Part shown: positions 32,327-34,573 of the stretch, in pieces
Position numbering within the stretch: the first letter of the stretch is position 1
How the letters are laid out: the number at the start of each line of letters is the position of its first letter
Assembly (NCBI GenBank): GCA_024689485.1
Contig: JAILDK010000083.1
Location: 1-34,573, forward strand
Source of the DNA: Fibrobacter sp.
Lineage (GTDB): Bacteria > Fibrobacterota > Fibrobacteria > Fibrobacterales > Fibrobacteraceae
DNA: 34,573 nucleotides
Direction: 5' to 3'
Translations under genes and position numbers: made by a program
The notes under the pieces: model-generated
The model's input: the letters and a program-made list of their open reading frames with translations, nothing else
What the model was told of the DNA's origin: nothing
Databases searched by the model: none

Positions 32327-34186
32327 ATGAAAAAGACTCTTCTCTCTACTGTAGCGTTGCTGGCCGCGTTCACCGCTTCCGCAACGGCCGCCCCTTTCGC
32401 AGAGGGCGGTGCAAAATTCGTCGGCAACATCACCACGAGCGGTCAAATCCGCGACGACATGGGAACCTATTGGAACCAGATTACAGCCGAAAACGGTTGT
32501 AAATGGGGCTCCATTCATTCCGTGGACAACAGCGGCAACAGTAAATTCGCCTGGGACAATTACGACAAATGTGAAAGTGCCTACAACTGGGCAAAGGAAC
32601 AGCCCGGCAAGCGTCATTTTAAGTTCCACGCGCTCGTCTGGGGATCCCAATATCCGAACTTCCTCTGCAAAAAGAAAAATCCAAGCATTACCGTCGAACA
32701 GACCAAGCGTTACATCACCGAATGGTTCGACGCAGTCGCCCAAAAGTTCCCTGACCTCGAATATATCGACGTGGTGAACGAAGCAATTTGGGCCGGCGAC
32801 AATTATCATTCCGGTTACGGCAAACCCGCTGCCGGTGCAGAAGGCCGCAGCACCGATGACACGGAATGCGGTGGCTCTTACATTATCGAAGCCTTGGGCG
32901 GCGACCAAATTGTGAATGGCAAGCACCAGTACAACTTTATCACGAACGCCTTCAAGATGGCGCGTGAACGCTGGCCGAAAGCCGTTTTGATTTACAACGA
33001 TTACAACACGCTCTCCTGGCAAAAAGACGAAGGTATTGAACTTATCCAGACCATTGTCAAAAACGGCGCACCGGTCGATGCCTACGGCCAACAGGCTCAC
33101 GACTGCAAAGGCATGAGCAAGGAAACCTTCGAAAGCCGCATGACCGAAGTCCATCAAAAGACAGGACTTCCGCTGTTCATCACAGAATACGACATCAGCG
33201 AAGCCGATGATACCAAGCAGAAGAACGACTACGCAAACCAGATTCCCTTTATGTGGGAAACGGAATGGGTCGCAGGCATCACCATTTGGGGATACATCAA
33301 CGGCGCCACTTGGGCATCTAACACGGGCCTAATCGATAACGGCAGAGACCGCGCCGCAATGACCTGGCTCAAGGAATATTTTGCCAAGAATCTGGACAAG
33401 GGTAAAAACACCACCGGACTCGGCGGAGGCGTGCTCATCGATCCAGTTCCGCAGACCGCATTTAAAACCCACACGATTCCGGGCAAAATCGAAGCCGAAG
33501 ACTTTGACGTCCCGGGCGTCGGCACGGGCAACGAAGGCTATAACGAAAGCGATACCGAAAACCACGGCGACAGCGAATACCGCAGCGGAGAAGGCGTTGA
33601 CCTTTACGCCAAAGCGACCGGAGTCGTCGTCGGCTACAACGCCAAGGGCGAATGGCTAGATTACACCATTAACGTCACCGAATCCGGCGATTATACCTTG
33701 TTTGCCGCCGTCGCATCGGCAAGCGAAGGCTCTTCGCTCCTGTTCCAACTGGACGGAGTTGATTTGACGGATACCATCTTGGTTCCGGCAGCCACTGAGG
33801 GCGAAGAAAACTACGACGACTACAACAAGGTCAGCGCCAATGTTTCGCTCACCGCAGGCACGCATATTCTCAAGATGAAAGTGATCAACACCTGGTTCGA
33901 CATCGACTACTTCACCTTGGTAAAGGGTACAGATGCGACCGACCCGGAACCGATCACCTATGAATCCACCACGGGCATCGCTCAGAACTTGAACTTTGAC
34001 GTTCAAAAACTTCAGGACTATCACGTTTTGAATTCGCTAGGCATGCGCATCGGAACGATTTCCGCTTACGGATTCTCTGCAGCGATCGACATGCTCCAAG
34101 GCTCTAGCCAGCTGAAGCAATCGGGCGTGTATTATCTGAAAAACCGTGCGACAGGCGCAACGCAAAGCGTTCGCATTGTCCGCTAA
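32327..34186 (+). CDS. Secreted GH10 endo-1,4-beta-xylanase with CBM6 and C-terminal basic module
   Basis: 619 residues. MKKTLLSTVALLAAFTASAT is a signal peptide, cut near residue 21. The GH10 domain covers about residues 22-357: HALVWGSQYPNFL, the acid/base Glu152 in YIDVVNEAIWAGDNY, QQAHDCKG, and the nucleophile Glu287 in LPLFITEYDIS, then ITIWGYINGATW. Residues about 382-534 form a CBM6 (IPGKIEAEDFD; GVDLYAKATGVVVGYNAKGE; GTHILKMKVINTWFDIDYFT), which binds xylan or cellulose ends. The last about 65 residues (SLGMRIGTISAYGF; GVYYLKNRATGATQSVRIVR) are a basic module seen on Fibrobacter hydrolases, probably for export or surface attachment. AAGGA stands before ATG 32327. It splits the biotin cluster and ends back to back with bioW. 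Confidence 0.93.
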   Translation: MKKTLLSTVALLAAFTASATAAPFAEGGAKFVGNITTSGQIRDDMGTYWNQITAENGCKWGSIHSVDNSGNSKFAWDNYDKCESAYNWAKEQPGKRHFKFHALVWGSQYPNFLCKKKNPSITVEQTKRYITEWFDAVAQKFPDLEYIDVVNEAIWAGDNYHSGYGKPAAGAEGRSTDDTECGGSYIIEALGGDQIVNGKHQYNFITNAFKMARERWPKAVLIYNDYNTLSWQKDEGIELIQTIVKNGAPVDAYGQQAHDCKGMSKETFESRMTEVHQKTGLPLFITEYDISEADDTKQKNDYANQIPFMWETEWVAGITIWGYINGATWASNTGLIDNGRDRAAMTWLKEYFAKNLDKGKNTTGLGGGVLIDPVPQTAFKTHTIPGKIEAEDFDVPGVGTGNEGYNESDTENHGDSEYRSGEGVDLYAKATGVVVGYNAKGEWLDYTINVTESGDYTLFAAVASASEGSSLLFQLDGVDLTDTILVPAATEGEENYDDYNKVSANVSLTAGTHILKMKVINTWFDIDYFTLVKGTDATDPEPITYESTTGIAQNLNFDVQKLQDYHVLNSLGMRIGTISAYGFSAAIDMLQGSSQLKQSGVYYLKNRATGATQSVRIVR

Positions 34187-34573
34187 CTAAACTTCGACCA
34201 GTACCTTCTGCTGTTGAAGGTACTGAATGCATTCTTCGGCGGAAGCTTTCCTCGAATCAAAGAGGAAAATGCGACCGCCGTTTTCGTCGTTCATCTCTTT
34301 CATTTTCATGATGCGCACATAGCCGAGCCTTTTGCTTGCTACGTAGCCCGTCACATAATTCGGATCGTCGCTAATGCAGAATTCCGCGACCATGCCCGGA
34401 GCGTTCGCCACCTTTGTCGCAAGGACAATCGCCTCGTTAAAGTGGTTCTTTTTTCCGTCCACTTCGCTGGAATGCAAAGCGTCCATGTAAGTTGCACGCA
34501 CACCGCGCTCTTTGTCCGGTTCCAAACGCGTTCCCGTGGCAATGTCGTAAAGCATCGCGCCGCGCATCGGGAA
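34187..34573 (-). CDS. bioW: 6-carboxyhexanoate-CoA ligase, C-terminal part (runs off the window)
   Basis: 128 residues are visible; the N-terminal half lies beyond 34573. BioW activates pimelate to pimeloyl-CoA, the substrate of BioF. Recognised family blocks are MRGAMLYDIATGTRLEPDKE, RGVRATYMDALH, KNHFNEAIVLATKVANAPGM, VAEFCISDDPNYVTGYVASK, LGYVRIMKMKEMN and GGRIFLFDS. The frame is open to the window edge (Phe-Pro precede MRGAM). The stop TAG at 34189-34187 directly abuts the xylanase stop. Its reading direction agrees with bioF and bioD. Confidence 0.9.
   Translation of the reverse strand, partial: FPMRGAMLYDIATGTRLEPDKERGVRATYMDALHSSEVDGKKNHFNEAIVLATKVANAPGMVAEFCISDDPNYVTGYVASKRLGYVRIMKMKEMNDENGGRIFLFDSRKASAEECIQYLQQQKVLVEV
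34199..34225. other. Perfect inverted repeat inside the 3' end of bioW
   Basis: CAGTACCTTC (34199-34208) and GAAGGTACTG (34216-34225) pair over 10 bp with a 7-nt loop. It lies just beyond the xylanase stop, inside the last bioW codons. No T-run follows, so it may slow polymerase or protect the xylanase mRNA 3' end; a classical terminator is not evident. Confidence 0.45.

Overview
The window looks like chromosomal DNA of a Fibrobacter (phylum Fibrobacterota, fibre-degrading gut or rumen bacteria). The pointers are a GH10 xylanase followed by a CBM6 module and a basic C-terminal module, a large secreted protein with a type IX-like C-terminal sorting domain, a TonB-dependent receptor, a broken fragment ending in SVRCVKD (the ending typical of the Fibrobacter succinogenes major paralogous domain, TIGR02145), and a monomeric isocitrate dehydrogenase. 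The assignment rests on recognised families, not on a database search. I saw no tRNA, rRNA, CRISPR array, transposase or phage gene.

Layout. 1-4.5 kb, cell surface and signalling: the N-terminal part of a TonB-dependent receptor (-), a TIGR02145 remnant (-), a beta-helix lipoprotein (+) and a 7TM-type diguanylate cyclase (-). 4.6-13.1 kb, anion transport with many repeats: a leftover of the yeiH 3' end, a large secreted protein (-), a small frameshifted membrane-protein gene directly after yeiH (-), yeiH (-), its LysR regulator (-), D-lactate dehydrogenase (+) flanked on both sides by a palindromic repeat family, and a SulP/STAS anion transporter (-). 13.2-19.3 kb, housekeeping: a HAD phosphatase (-), rsmE (+), purN-rnhB (-), and a cytosolic GH116-type glycosidase (+). 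19.3-25.0 kb: a tightly overlapping operon scpB-mutS-HD protein-PP2C phosphatase (-). 25.1-30.2 kb: ilvD (+), monomeric icd (+), and a small membrane protein overlapping a MauE/DoxX-like gene (+). 30.2-34.6 kb: biotin genes bioW, bioF and bioD (-), with a secreted xylanase gene (+) between bioW and bioF.

How it fits together. The surface proteins (receptor, beta-helix lipoprotein, xylanase, secreted protein) belong to polysaccharide capture and breakdown. GH116, D-lactate dehydrogenase, icd and ilvD belong to cytosolic carbon metabolism. LysR and yeiH appear to form one regulatory unit, because matching ATAAC/GTTAT inverted repeats lie at the lysR start codon and upstream of yeiH.

The most notable observations are: (1) one C-terminal peptide of about 30 residues shared by the SulP transporter and the small protein behind yeiH, the latter with its frame broken at a run of ten T; (2) -10-like boxes 4-10 nt before many start codons, suggesting widespread leaderless mRNAs; (3) a palindromic repeat family with a 65-bp tandem array around the lactate dehydrogenase gene; (4) a direct repeat of the yeiH 3' end bounding a 2.8-kb segment; (5) four convergent gene pairs separated by 0-7 bp.
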